64,000 nt of DNA, from the NCBI RefSeq assembly GCF_009856625.1, contig NZ_CP047241.1:4402001-4466000 (forward strand). Reading direction: 5' to 3'. Both the position numbers and the translations under genes were made by a program. The stretch is from Aquitalea denitrificans (lineage in GTDB: Bacteria; Pseudomonadota; Gammaproteobacteria; Burkholderiales; Chromobacteriaceae). Each line of letters begins with the position of its first letter. Position 1 is the first letter of the stretch. This document shows positions 25,780-34,796 of this stretch, piece after piece. The notes below the pieces were generated by a model, which searched no databases, was not told the origin of the DNA, and saw only the letters and a list, made by a program, of their open reading frames with translations.

Positions 25780-26163
25780 TCAGACCACCAGCGAAATCAG
25801 GGTACCGACGGTTACCGCCGCCGCTGCCCAGCGCCCGGCGGTGAAGTAGCTGTTTTCTGTCTGGGTGGGGGCCGGTGCCGGGTCGGCGGCGGGGTCCGGC
25901 AGATTCAGCACGCCATAGGTGAAGGACTTCACCGCAGAAGGCGAGCTATCGTCCGCGCTGGCGGCATTGCTGTCACTGCCCGCAGCATCGGCCTTGCCCT
26001 GGCTTTGCAGCTTCACAATGGTGGAAGGTGAAGCGTTGCTGGCCGTCTTGCCGTCCTTGTCCAGTGTGGTGCCGTCCTTGCTGCCCTTGGCGGCTGTCTT
26101 GCCGGGGCTGGCTAGCGTGCTGGTGCCGCTATTGTTCACCGCGTTTGTTTTGCTGATATCCAT
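25780..26163 (-). CDS. Hypothetical Ala/Ser/Lys-rich protein with C-terminal membrane helix
   Basis: Unrecognised protein of 127 residues. Residues 1-80 are low-complexity, rich in Ala, Ser, Lys and Asp and probably disordered. A short conserved-looking stretch 'SFTYGVLNLPDP' follows, then a Pro-rich linker and one C-terminal hydrophobic helix ('GRWAAAAVTVGTLISLVV'), suggesting a tail-anchored protein. The ATG at 26163 is used; a GTG one codon earlier is possible and the ribosome site is weak. It is transcribed on the minus strand after the DUF2145 pair, 121 bases away. Confidence 0.55.
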   Translation of the reverse strand: MDISKTNAVNNSGTSTLASPGKTAAKGSKDGTTLDKDGKTASNASPSTIVKLQSQGKADAAGSDSNAASADDSSPSAVKSFTYGVLNLPDPAADPAPAPTQTENSYFTAGRWAAAAVTVGTLISLVV

Positions 26164-26284
26164 CACGGTCTCGCTGCATACAAATGATGATCGGATGCTT
26201 CATTATCGGCATGTGGCAGCGGCGACATGAGGGGGCAAGATGTAAAGATAAGGTAAAGAAAGGTTAAGCGATGGCGTGACAGGC

Positions 26285-27205
26285 TTAATCCAGCTGCTGC
26301 ACTGTGTCGCCGGCGGCGGCGCTGCAATCATCCGCCATGTCGTCCCAGCCTCGATGTGTGATCAGGGTTTTGCCGCGCAGGCAAACCTGGATGCGCTCGG
26401 TGCCTTCGGCCTGCTGGCGCACAAAACCTTCAATGGCAGTGGGCAGGCTGAGCAGATAGCGGTTTTCCGCCAACTCGCTGTCCGGGTGGTCGCCATTGTG
26501 CACCAGCGGTACCACATTGGTGGCCCACACCATGTAGCGGTGTTTCACATCGACGGTATCCGGGCGGTAACGCTGTTGTTGCAGCCAGTCCTGTGCCTGC
26601 TTGCGGCCATCACCTGCGCGCGGCAACTGCCCCCAGGCGTGGGCCAGCAGCTCAACCAGCCACTGGTTGCAGTTCTGGTAGCGGGTGGAAAAGGGGTAGG
26701 CGTTGGCGCTGTAATCCGCCCCCAGCAGTTGCAGTGACAGCTTGTTGTCCAGCGCGGCCTGTACCAGTTGGTCTTCCTGTTTGGCCGGCAACAGCAGGAT
26801 GGACAGGTAGACATTGCTGCCTTGTGGCTGGTCGATCAGAAAGCCCGGCAGGCCCTGGTCGTACAAATGCGGTCGCTGCTCGTCACAGGCGTAATACAGC
26901 TGGCGTACCGACCAGGGAGAGTTGGGATTGTTGCGCAGGCTGATGCCGGCGTGCGACAGGCGGATATGAAAGCGTTCCAGGTCCAGCCCGGAGCGGGAGA
27001 TGATGGCCGCCTGATGGCCGGATTCATCCAGCAGCTGGCGTACCTGCTGGCTGAACAGCAGCAGGTCGCTCTTGCGTGCCACGCTCTGCTGCGATGACTG
27101 CTCGCAAAACAGCAGCGAGCCGGCAGCGGCCGGTTTGACCAGACAGGCCGACACCGCCAACAGCCCTGCCAGCCACCACGCCTTCATGCGCAGGTTTGGC
27201 GACAT
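26285..27205 (-). CDS. DUF2145 family secreted protein
   Basis: Protein of 306 residues with a signal peptide ('WWLAGLLAVSACLVKPAAA-G') and the DUF2145 pattern ('LDLERFHIRLSHAGISLR', 'WSVRQLYYACDEQRPHLYDQG', 'NCNQWLVELLAHAWG'). The Cys/His residues in the last motif resemble NlpC-like or transglutaminase-like active sites, but activity is unproven. An alternative start lies at 27187. It begins 12 bases after the stop of the upstream secreted protein, so the two form an operon. Confidence 0.75.
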   Translation of the reverse strand: MSPNLRMKAWWLAGLLAVSACLVKPAAAGSLLFCEQSSQQSVARKSDLLLFSQQVRQLLDESGHQAAIISRSGLDLERFHIRLSHAGISLRNNPNSPWSVRQLYYACDEQRPHLYDQGLPGFLIDQPQGSNVYLSILLLPAKQEDQLVQAALDNKLSLQLLGADYSANAYPFSTRYQNCNQWLVELLAHAWGQLPRAGDGRKQAQDWLQQQRYRPDTVDVKHRYMVWATNVVPLVHNGDHPDSELAENRYLLSLPTAIEGFVRQQAEGTERIQVCLRGKTLITHRGWDDMADDCSAAAGDTVQQLD

Positions 27206-27216
27206 GCCAGGCAGAA

Positions 27217-27669
27217 TCAGGAAACCACCTTGGGCTGAACTTCAGACTTCCACGCCTGATCCAGCAGCAGGGCAAACGGCTGCTGGTTGTCGGCACGGGC
27301 AAAGGCCAGGCCATACGCCTGTTTTTGGGCATGTACGATCTGGCCTACTTCCACGCCGCCGTGCTTCACATCGGCCTGGGCCACAAACAGGTTGAAGGGT
27401 TCTGTGGTGTTGGCGGCGGCTACCGGTACCAGCGTCAGCTGGGTTTTGCCCGGTTGGTCGGCCTGGGCGACGGCAACCACTTTGTAATCACCCTCGGCGA
27501 TATTACCGATGGCCTTGGACGAATTCTGCAGCGAGGTGGACACGCTGCCCACGGTGGCGCTCACGCTGTCGGATACCGACAGCAGGGAAACGGCGGCATT
27601 GGCCTGGCCACACAGCAGGCCCAGCATCAGAAAGCAGGAAGAGGCAACGGTTTTCTTCAGTGTGATCAT
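27217..27669 (-). CDS. Hypothetical secreted protein, partner of DUF2145
   Basis: Unrecognised protein of 150 residues with a clear signal peptide ending 'LLCGQANA-A'. The mature part has 'GSVSTSLQNSSKAIGNIAEG' followed by a beta-rich section ('YKVVAVAQADQPGKTQLTLV'). The ATG at 27669 opens directly into the signal peptide; ATG 27687 adds six residues. It sits immediately upstream of the DUF2145 gene in the same operon. Confidence 0.65.
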   Translation of the reverse strand: MITLKKTVASSCFLMLGLLCGQANAAVSLLSVSDSVSATVGSVSTSLQNSSKAIGNIAEGDYKVVAVAQADQPGKTQLTLVPVAAANTTEPFNLFVAQADVKHGGVEVGQIVHAQKQAYGLAFARADNQQPFALLLDQAWKSEVQPKVVS

Positions 27670-28018
27670 GGTATCGGCTTTATCCATCCAGAACGGAATC
27701 TTGCGAGTGAAAGGTCATTGCCGCATCGGCCCTGTGCGGGCAATCGACCTGCCGGCAAACGGCAGTGGCAAGATGGTGTCTGCGCCTGCCGGCCATACCG
27801 TAGTGGATTCGGGCTGCGTGCGCACGCGTATTCTTCCGGCTGGGGCACCGGATTTACAAGTGTTTTTACAAAATTTGATGCTGCAGCAAAGGTGCAGGAC
27901 ATCGGGTCAGGCAGCTTGCCGTGCAGCTGGCAAGGCGGCAAGATCAGGCAGCTAACCGCATGTGAAATACGCTCGGCAGCGCTTGTCTGTCCGGCAATGG
28001 CTTATGCAAGGATGAACC
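27670..28018. other. Divergent promoter region
   Basis: About 350 bases between a minus-strand secreted-protein operon and the plus-strand AraC gene. Nothing beyond presumed promoters is recognised. Confidence 0.35.
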
Positions 28019-29071
28019 ATGAACCGGCCCGCCAGTCCCGCCCCAGCCCCTTTGCCCGGCCACGACAGCCCCTCCAGCAGGCCAGTGTCGCTACATGCCA
28101 TCGTGGCCACGGTAAACGTGCTGGCTGAGCAAGGCATTGCCGCGGCCGATCTGCTGGCAGGCAGCGGCATTCCGCCAGAGCGTCTGCTGGAGCCGGCCCG
28201 GCTGATCAACCACCATCAGGAACTCACCGTCTTCGACAATGCCCGATGCCTGTCACAGGACGATGCCCTTGGCCTGCGGCTGGGCCATGCCATGCATACC
28301 TCCAACTACGGCATTCTAGGCTACACCATGCTGGTCAGCCCCACGCTGCGGGTGGCACTGGAAACTGCCATCCGCTTTCCCTTGCTGCTGGCCAGCTATT
28401 TCACCCTGCGGCTGGAGCTGCGAGACAAGGACGCCTGGCTGATTGCCGATGATTATCGCTACCGCGCCGATCTGCTCAGTTTCAATGCCGAGATGTGCCT
28501 GTCTTCCATGTGGACCATCGCTCGTGACTGCATGGGGGTGCGCTGGTCGCCCAAGGCGGTACACATGCGCTTTTCCCAGCCCGCGCATGCCGGGCTTTAT
28601 CCGGCCATTTTTGGCCAGGCCGGCAGCTTTGCCATGGCGGATAATGCGCTGGTGTTTCCGGCCAAATGGCTGGATCGGCCACAGCCGCTGGCCGATGCGG
28701 TCAGCTTTCACATGGCGCAGGAGCAATGCGAGCGCCAGCAGCAGCAATGGGCCAGCAGTCATGGTTCGGCGCTGGTGGCACGGGTGCTGCGTCTGATTCA
28801 GTCCGACCCGGTACGCTTTGCCCGGCTGGATGAGCTGACCGCCACCTTGCACATGTCCGAACGTACGCTCAGACGCAAGCTGGCAGCATTGGGAACCTCC
28901 TTCCAGGCCTTGCTGGATCAGGCCCGGCACCAGCAGTCCCTGCATTTGTTACAGGAAACCAGCCTGTCGATCGGCATGATCGCGGAGCGGTTGGGCTTTG
29001 CCGAATCAGCCAGTTTTCGCCATGCCTTTGCCCGCTGGACCGGCAAACGGCCATCTGATTTGCGGCGCTGA
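28019..29071 (+). CDS. AraC-family regulator (OruR/ArgR-like architecture)
   Basis: Regulator of 350 residues. The N-terminal ~200 residues fit the arabinose-binding-like (PF12625) sensor domain ('LLAGSGIPPERLLEPARLIN', 'LGLRLGHAMHTSNYGILGYT'). The C-terminal AraC HTH pair contains 'ARLDELTATLHMSERTLRRK' and 'SIGMIAERLGFAESASFRHA'. AAGGA is six bases before the ATG. The next genes on the same strand are a polyamine uptake operon, so regulation of polyamine use is a reasonable inference. Confidence 0.85.
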   Translation: MNRPASPAPAPLPGHDSPSSRPVSLHAIVATVNVLAEQGIAAADLLAGSGIPPERLLEPARLINHHQELTVFDNARCLSQDDALGLRLGHAMHTSNYGILGYTMLVSPTLRVALETAIRFPLLLASYFTLRLELRDKDAWLIADDYRYRADLLSFNAEMCLSSMWTIARDCMGVRWSPKAVHMRFSQPAHAGLYPAIFGQAGSFAMADNALVFPAKWLDRPQPLADAVSFHMAQEQCERQQQQWASSHGSALVARVLRLIQSDPVRFARLDELTATLHMSERTLRRKLAALGTSFQALLDQARHQQSLHLLQETSLSIGMIAERLGFAESASFRHAFARWTGKRPSDLRR

Positions 29072-29459
29072 GGTCTGTTGCCATCTTCCCGTCAGCCCCG
29101 GTTTCCCTGCTGGTTCTTGCTCTTCGGCCAGTAGACAAACGCAGCGCTCGGCTCAGCTGGCGCACAGCGTGTAGTCGCATTCTGTTGCCGCCTTTTTGGC
29201 CGTAATTATCCCTTAGTTGACCGCTATGTATCTTTCCGCTGCCGGGCTTGTTGGCAGAATGAATAAAAAAAGACGGACCACTCCGGGTAGTTGACCAGAC
29301 CTGTTGCACATCCTAGCCAGGGTAGTGCCATACCACAGCCACGGTATGGCGCAGGCAGGCCGGATCTCTTGCTCGCAATGCCAGCCCGAGCGGCAGCCCC
29401 ATGCTGTCATCGCCCGCGGCGGCACCATGTCCGATCACACAAAACGGAGGAGAAACCAC
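29072..29459. other. Upstream region of the polyamine operon
   Basis: About 390 bases with no supported gene. The end carries the strong ribosome site of the small ORF at 29460. An A-rich run is at 29267-29273. No terminator is visible. Confidence 0.4.
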
Positions 29460-29636
29460 ATGAGCAAGATCGCTGTTGTCGCCAAGCAGATGGCGGTTGC
29501 ACCAGCCCCGCGCCAGCACAACTGGCAGTTGGCCAAATCCCTGAACCATCAGACAGCAGGGCCGGGCGCGCATACCAGCCTGCGGCCCTTGAGTGTGCGT
29601 GCGGCTACCTGCCAGACCGCTTTCGCCCGCTGCTGA
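29460..29636 (+). CDS. Small ORF (58 residues) leading the polyamine operon
   Basis: Unrecognised basic peptide of 58 residues beginning MSKIAVVAKQMAVAPAPR. The case for translation is the excellent GGAGGAG (29446-29452) seven bases before the ATG. It carries Arg, His and Gln residues but no membrane segment. It lies 127 bases before potA on the same strand with no terminator between, so it may be a leader peptide that tunes pot expression or an independent small protein. Confidence 0.5.
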   Translation: MSKIAVVAKQMAVAPAPRQHNWQLAKSLNHQTAGPGAHTSLRPLSVRAATCQTAFARC

Positions 29637-29763
29637 CGCTGGACGATCATACCCGCACGCCGCACTGCGGCTGATTCCATTCCCTTGCACGTAGTGCCAC
29701 TGCTCTGCCGGCGGCAGACCGGGCTGGCACGCTCATTTCACTGGTTTCCACAGGAGGACTGCC

Positions 29764-30849
29764 ATGACCGGCAATCGTGTGGCAATTGAGATCGACCATG
29801 TCTGTAAGCGTTTTGGCCATGATGAACAGGCGGTACTGGCACTGGACAGCATTGCGCTGAAAATCCGCGAGAACGAATTTTTCACCCTGCTTGGCCCCTC
29901 CGGCTGTGGCAAGACCACCTTGCTGCGCATGATTGCCGGATTCGAGGATGTCAGCGGTGGGGACATCCGCCTGTATGGGGAATCGCTGACCGGCAAGCTG
30001 CCCTTCCAGCGTCCGGTCAACACCGTATTCCAGAGCTATGCCTTGTTTCCACACCTGACCGTGGAAGAAAACGTGGCCTTCGGGCTGGAAATGCGCGGTT
30101 TCAAGCAGGCCGGCATCAAACCCATCGTGGCGGAAAAGCTGGAACTGGTGAAGCTGGGCGGCTTTGCCCGTCGTCGTCCGCACCAGCTCTCCGGCGGTCA
30201 GCAGCAGCGGGTGGCACTGGCCCGTGCGCTGGCCCCGTCGCCCAAGGTATTGCTACTGGACGAATCCTTGTCCGCACTGGATTTGAAGCTGCGCAAGGAA
30301 ATGCAGGTGGAACTCAAGCGCCTGCAACGTGAAACCGGCATCACTTTTGTGTTTGTCACTCACGATCAGGAAGAAGCGCTCACCATGTCCGACCGCATCG
30401 CGGTGATGTCGGCGGGCAAGCTGCAACAGGTGGGCAGCCCGGAGGAGATTTACGACCGCCCGGCCAACCGCTTCGTGGCGGATTTCATCGGTGAAACCTC
30501 CTTCCTGCAAGGCCGGGTGGCCGATGGCCTGCTGCATTTCGGCCAGGCAGGCAGCCTGCCTGGCCAGGTGCTGGACCAGTCGCACGAGGGGGCTGCCGCA
30601 CTGGCGGTGCGCCCGGAGCGCCTGCAACTGTCCACCAGCGGCAGCGGGCTGGCCGGTGTGGTGTCCGAGGTGGTGTACCGCGGCGTGGATACCGTCTACA
30701 CCGTGCAACTGGCCGATGGTCAGCCCTGTCGCGTGCGCAGCAGCAACAGCGCCGGGGCGGCGCGGCTGGCGCGGGAAGGGGATACCGTGGCAATTACCGC
30801 CTTGCCGGGTGCCTTCCATCGTCTGCAGGAGGCCGACCATGTCGCTTGA
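29764..30849 (+). CDS. potA: Polyamine ABC transporter ATPase
   Basis: Cytoplasmic ATPase of the spermidine/putrescine importer, 361 residues. Walker A 'GPSGCGKTT', signature 'LSGGQQQRVALARAL', and Walker B with the PotA-typical 'LLLDESLSALDLKLR' (Ser rather than the usual Pro) are present, followed by the C-terminal TOBE domain. The ATG at 29764 has AGGAGG about six bases upstream. It overlaps potB by 11 bases. Confidence 0.94.
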   Translation: MTGNRVAIEIDHVCKRFGHDEQAVLALDSIALKIRENEFFTLLGPSGCGKTTLLRMIAGFEDVSGGDIRLYGESLTGKLPFQRPVNTVFQSYALFPHLTVEENVAFGLEMRGFKQAGIKPIVAEKLELVKLGGFARRRPHQLSGGQQQRVALARALAPSPKVLLLDESLSALDLKLRKEMQVELKRLQRETGITFVFVTHDQEEALTMSDRIAVMSAGKLQQVGSPEEIYDRPANRFVADFIGETSFLQGRVADGLLHFGQAGSLPGQVLDQSHEGAAALAVRPERLQLSTSGSGLAGVVSEVVYRGVDTVYTVQLADGQPCRVRSSNSAGAARLAREGDTVAITALPGAFHRLQEADHVA

Positions 30850-31729
30850 CCCGCAACGACGCTTGCGCCGCAAGCTGCTGCTGGCTCCCACCACGCTCAC
30901 CCTGCTGTTGTTCATGGTGCTGCCCATGCTGCTGATGGCCTGGATGTCGGTGTTGGCCCCCGACACCTACGGCGGCGTGCGCTGGCATGAATGGAGTGTG
31001 GATGCCTATGTGCAGTTCCTGTACGAGCGCGATCTGGACGACAGCCTCACGTTGAACAGCGATTACCTGCAAATCTTTGGCCGTTCGTTCTTGCTGGCCG
31101 GTTTTGCCACGGTGGTGACGCTGCTGATCGGCTTTCCCACCGCGCTGTACATCGCGCTGAAAGAGGAAAAAACCCGCCAGCGGCTGATCCTGCTGATTTC
31201 CATCCCCTTCTGGACCAACCTGCTGGTACGCACCTACGCCTGGATGCTGCTGCTACGCAATGGCGGGCTGATCGACAGCAGCCTGACGGCGCTGGGCTTG
31301 AGCCAGGGCGCGCTGGATGTGCTGTACACCCCCACGGCGGTGGCCATCGGCTTTGTCTATTCCTTCCTGCCCTTCATGGTGCTGCCCATCTACACCAGTC
31401 TGGAAAAAATGGACTGGCGGCTGGTTGAAGCGGCCTTCGACCTGGGTGCCAACCGCTGGCAGGCGCTGCGGCGGGTGATTCTGCCACTGGCCATGCCCGG
31501 CATCGTGGCGGGCTGCCTGCTGGTGTTCATTCCGGCCATCGGCTCCTATTACATCCCCGAGCTATTGGGCGGCGGCAAGAGCCTGATGATAGGCAACCTG
31601 ATCCAGAACCAGTTTGGCACTGCGCGTAACTGGCCGTTCGGTGCTGCCTTGTCCTTCATGTTGCTGGCAATGGTGCTGCTGGCGATGTGGGTTTACACCA
31701 GGCGCTTCCAGCGCCCTCCGGGAGAATGA
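30839..31729 (+). CDS. potB: Polyamine ABC transporter permease (PotB/PotH)
   Basis: Inner-membrane permease of 296 residues with six hydrophobic segments and the coupling motif region 'VEAAFDLGANRWQALRRVIL'. The start lies inside the end of potA and is preceded by GCAGGAGG, giving translational coupling. It ends one base before potC. PotB-type features include 'SIPFWTNLLVRTYAWMLLLR'. Confidence 0.93.
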   Translation: MSLDPQRRLRRKLLLAPTTLTLLLFMVLPMLLMAWMSVLAPDTYGGVRWHEWSVDAYVQFLYERDLDDSLTLNSDYLQIFGRSFLLAGFATVVTLLIGFPTALYIALKEEKTRQRLILLISIPFWTNLLVRTYAWMLLLRNGGLIDSSLTALGLSQGALDVLYTPTAVAIGFVYSFLPFMVLPIYTSLEKMDWRLVEAAFDLGANRWQALRRVILPLAMPGIVAGCLLVFIPAIGSYYIPELLGGGKSLMIGNLIQNQFGTARNWPFGAALSFMLLAMVLLAMWVYTRRFQRPPGE

Positions 31730-31730
31730 C

Positions 31731-32534
31731 ATGCAGGCAAGCAATAACTTGTGGCGCTTCCGTGGCGTCACCCCCACCGCCATGCTGGCCTTTGTCTACC
31801 TCTACCTGCCCATCGTGGTGCTGGTGGTGCTGTCCTTCAACGCCAACCGCATTGCCACCTTGTGGACCGGTTTTTCCTTCGACTGGTATCTGAAGGTAAT
31901 GGACAACGACAACATCCTGCGGGCCACCAAGAACTCGCTGATCATCGCCTGCGGGGCCACGGTGCTGGCCACCAGCTTTGCCACCATGGCGGCGCTGGCC
32001 ATGGCGGCGCTGGCCATGGCCGGCAAGCGCTTTCGCGGCCAGGCCTTCATCAATGCCATGCTGGGCCTGCCGCTGTTGGTGCCGGAAATCGTCACCGCGG
32101 TGGCGTCCTTGCTGTTTTTCCTGGCGCTGGGGCTGGACCTCGGGCTGATGACGGTGCTGATTGCCCACACCGTGTTCTGCATTCCCTTTGCCTACCTGCC
32201 CATCCGCGCCCGGCTGGAAGGGCTGGACCCACGGCTGGCGGAAGCCGCGGCGGACCTGTACGCCGGGCCGTTTGCCACCTTCCGCCGGGTGACCCTGCCC
32301 TTGATCCTGCCCGGCGTGCTGTCCGGAGCCATGCTGGCCTTCATCGTGTCGCTGGACGATTTCGTCATCACCTTTTTTGTGGCCGGTGCCGGTGCCACCA
32401 CGCTGCCGGTGTACATCTTCGGCCTGATCCGCATGGGGATTACCCCGGAAGTGAATGCGGTGTCGGCGCTGATGCTGCTGGTGTCGATTGCTTTTGTCGC
32501 GCTGTCCTACTGGATGGGCCAGCGCAAGTCCTGA
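31731..32534 (+). CDS. potC: Polyamine ABC transporter permease (PotC/PotI)
   Basis: Second permease, 267 residues, with 'AEAAADLYAGPFATFRRVTL' as the ATPase-coupling loop and 'SLDDFVITFFVAGAGATTLP' typical of PotC/PotI. GGAG before the ATG at 31731 lies within the end of potB. A perfect 15-bp tandem repeat (31986-32015) encodes MAALA twice within a membrane helix. Confidence 0.93.
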   Translation: MQASNNLWRFRGVTPTAMLAFVYLYLPIVVLVVLSFNANRIATLWTGFSFDWYLKVMDNDNILRATKNSLIIACGATVLATSFATMAALAMAALAMAGKRFRGQAFINAMLGLPLLVPEIVTAVASLLFFLALGLDLGLMTVLIAHTVFCIPFAYLPIRARLEGLDPRLAEAAADLYAGPFATFRRVTLPLILPGVLSGAMLAFIVSLDDFVITFFVAGAGATTLPVYIFGLIRMGITPEVNAVSALMLLVSIAFVALSYWMGQRKS

Positions 32535-32600
32535 ACCGGGTCGGCGGCGGTTCCGCCCCTCATGTTTCGCTTGTTGCACAACATACGAAGGAGAAATGCC

Positions 32601-33644
32601 ATGAAAGTCTGCAAACTGCATTCGCTGGCCCTGGCGGCTGGTCTGCTGGTATCCGCCTCGGCCATGGCCGGGGGCGAATTGAACCTGTACAACTGGTCCG
32701 ACTACATTCCGCAGGATTTGCTCAAGCGCTTCGAGAAGGAAACCGGCATCAAGGTGAACCTGGATGTGTTTGATTCCAACGAATCCCTGCTGGCCAAGCT
32801 GAAGGCCGGGGCCAAGGGCTACGACGTGGTGGTGCCGTCCGACTACATGGTGAAGATCATGCGCGATGAAGGCCTGCTGGAAAAAATCGACGTCAGCAAG
32901 ATGCCCAATTTCAAGCTGGTGCAGGCTCCGCTCAACAAGCCGGATTTCGACCCGCAACGCGAATATTCCGCACCTTATATGTGGGGCGTGACCGGCTTTA
33001 CCTATGACGCCAGCCGCGTGCCGGGCGGCAAGCTGGACAATAGCTGGAAGAGCTTCTTCACCCCGCCGGCCGCGCTCAAGGGCAAGGTGGTGGCGCTCAA
33101 TGACGTGGCCGAGCTGTACAAGGCGGCGGCCATCTACCTGAAGCTGGACCAGTGTACCGAAGACCCGAAGCAGGCCAAGCGCATCCAGGACCTGCTGGAA
33201 GCGCAAAAGCCGATGCTGGCCATGTATAACTCCGACGGCACCATCGAGCGCATGCAGGCGCAGGAAGTCATCATGCACCAGCAATGGAACGGTGCCGCCT
33301 ACCGCACCCGCCAGAAGCTGAAGTCCGCGGTGTTTGTCTATCCGAAGGAAGGCATCCCGTTCTGGAACGACAATCTGGTGATCCCCAAGGGTGCGAAAAA
33401 CCGCGATAACGCGCTCAAGTTCATCAACTGGATGATGGAGCCGAAGAATATCGCCGAAGCCTCCAACTTCACCGGCTACAACAACGCCATCAAGGGCAGT
33501 TCTGCCTATTTTGTCGCCGACCTCAAGGCCGACCCGGCCATCAACCCCACTGCCGCCATGCGCGCGCTGTTTGTGCCCAACAAGAACTGTTCGGCCAAGG
33601 CCAATGCCCTGCGCGACCGGGTGTGGACCAAGCTGAAGAAATAA
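32601..33644 (+). CDS. potD: Polyamine-binding periplasmic protein (PotD/PotF family)
   Basis: Periplasmic substrate-binding protein, 347 residues, with signal peptide ending 'SASAMA-G'. Family motifs are 'LNLYNWSDYIPQDLLKRFEK', 'DVFDSNESLLAKL' and 'YDVVVPSDYMVKIM'. AAGGAG lies seven bases before the ATG at 32601. It is the last transport gene; the deacetylase gene starts 80 bases later. Whether it prefers putrescine, spermidine or acetylated polyamines cannot be read from sequence. Confidence 0.92.
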   Translation: MKVCKLHSLALAAGLLVSASAMAGGELNLYNWSDYIPQDLLKRFEKETGIKVNLDVFDSNESLLAKLKAGAKGYDVVVPSDYMVKIMRDEGLLEKIDVSKMPNFKLVQAPLNKPDFDPQREYSAPYMWGVTGFTYDASRVPGGKLDNSWKSFFTPPAALKGKVVALNDVAELYKAAAIYLKLDQCTEDPKQAKRIQDLLEAQKPMLAMYNSDGTIERMQAQEVIMHQQWNGAAYRTRQKLKSAVFVYPKEGIPFWNDNLVIPKGAKNRDNALKFINWMMEPKNIAEASNFTGYNNAIKGSSAYFVADLKADPAINPTAAMRALFVPNKNCSAKANALRDRVWTKLKK

Positions 33645-33724
33645 CACTTGCCGGCTGAGGCCGGCTTTCCCTTGCCATGACTAAACAATGCCGCCGGCCC
33701 TCCGCCCGCGGCAGGGAGACCTGC

Positions 33725-34759
33725 ATGCTGACGATTTACAGTGATGACCACCACCTGCACCACGGCCATGCCGAGCTGATCGACGGCACCCTCAAGCCCT
33801 GCTTTGAAATGCCCAGCCGCGCCGACATGGTGTTGCAGCGGGTAAGGCAAACCGGGCTGGGCGACATCATTGCCCCCACCGAACACGGGCTGGAGCCGCT
33901 GTTGCGCGTGCATGACGCGGGCTATGTGCGTTTTCTGGAGCAGGCCTGGAGCCTGTGGCAGGCCGAGGGCCGCAACCACGACGCGCTACCGCTGGTATGG
34001 CCGGTACGCGGCCTGCGCACCGACCGCATTCCGCAGGACATCGACGGCCTGATGGGCTATTACTCCTTCGATGCCGGGGTGCCGATCACTGCCGGCACCT
34101 GGCAGGCCATCCGCTCCTCGGCCAATGTGGCGCTGACCGGACTGGATGTGATGCAGTCGACCGGGCACAGCACTTTTGCGCTGTGCCGCCCGCCCGGCCA
34201 CCATGCGGCGGCGGATTACATGGGCGGCTATTGCTATCTCAACAATGCCGCCATCGCCGCCCAGGCCATGCTGGACCGTGGCGCCAAGCGCGTGGCCATC
34301 CTGGATGTGGACTACCACCACGGTAACGGCACCCAGAGTATTTTCTATCAGCGCAGCGATGTGCAGTTCCTGTCCCTGCATGGCGACCCGACGGTGGAAT
34401 ACCCCTTCTTCCTGGGCCATGCCGACGAGACCGGGGAGGGGGCCGGGCTGGGCTTCAATCACAACTACCCGCTGGCCCATGGCACCGACTGGTCGCACTA
34501 CGGCCCGGCCCTGGCCGATGCCTGCAGCAAGATTGCCGCCTACGCACCGGACGCGCTGGTGGTGTCGCTGGGGGTGGATACCTTCGAGCAGGACCCGATC
34601 TCCCGATTCCTTCTGAAAAATGCCGACTACCTGCGCATGGGCGAGGCCATTGGCGGACTGGGCCTGCCCACCCTGTTTGTGATGGAAGGTGGTTATGCGG
34701 TGGAGGACATCGGGGTGAATGCGGTGAATGTGTTGTCCGGCTTTGAAAGTGTGGTGTAG
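33725..34759 (+). CDS. Acetylpolyamine amidohydrolase (class II HDAC-like)
   Basis: Zinc deacetylase of 344 residues in the arginase/deacetylase fold, closest in pattern to Mycoplana APAH and Pseudomonas AphA/B. Catalytic and metal residues are visible: His159-His160 ('CRPPGHHAAADYMGGYCYLN'), Asp196 and His198 ('DVDYHHGNGTQ'), Asp285 ('LGVDTFEQD') and the C-terminal 'EGGYAVEDIG' with the transition-state Tyr. The ATG at 33725 has GGGAG six bases upstream. It follows potD closely, so imported acetylpolyamines are probably deacetylated for use. A terminator ends the operon. Confidence 0.9.
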   Translation: MLTIYSDDHHLHHGHAELIDGTLKPCFEMPSRADMVLQRVRQTGLGDIIAPTEHGLEPLLRVHDAGYVRFLEQAWSLWQAEGRNHDALPLVWPVRGLRTDRIPQDIDGLMGYYSFDAGVPITAGTWQAIRSSANVALTGLDVMQSTGHSTFALCRPPGHHAAADYMGGYCYLNNAAIAAQAMLDRGAKRVAILDVDYHHGNGTQSIFYQRSDVQFLSLHGDPTVEYPFFLGHADETGEGAGLGFNHNYPLAHGTDWSHYGPALADACSKIAAYAPDALVVSLGVDTFEQDPISRFLLKNADYLRMGEAIGGLGLPTLFVMEGGYAVEDIGVNAVNVLSGFESVV

Positions 34760-34767
34760 TAAATCAA

Positions 34768-34796
34768 ATAACAAGGCCGCGCTGCGGCCTTGTTTT
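34768..34796 (+). terminator. Intrinsic terminator after the polyamine operon
   Basis: AACAAGGCCGC (34770-34780), loop GCT, GCGGCCTTGTT (34784-34794), then T-rich. It marks the edge of the AT-rich island that follows. Confidence 0.82.
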
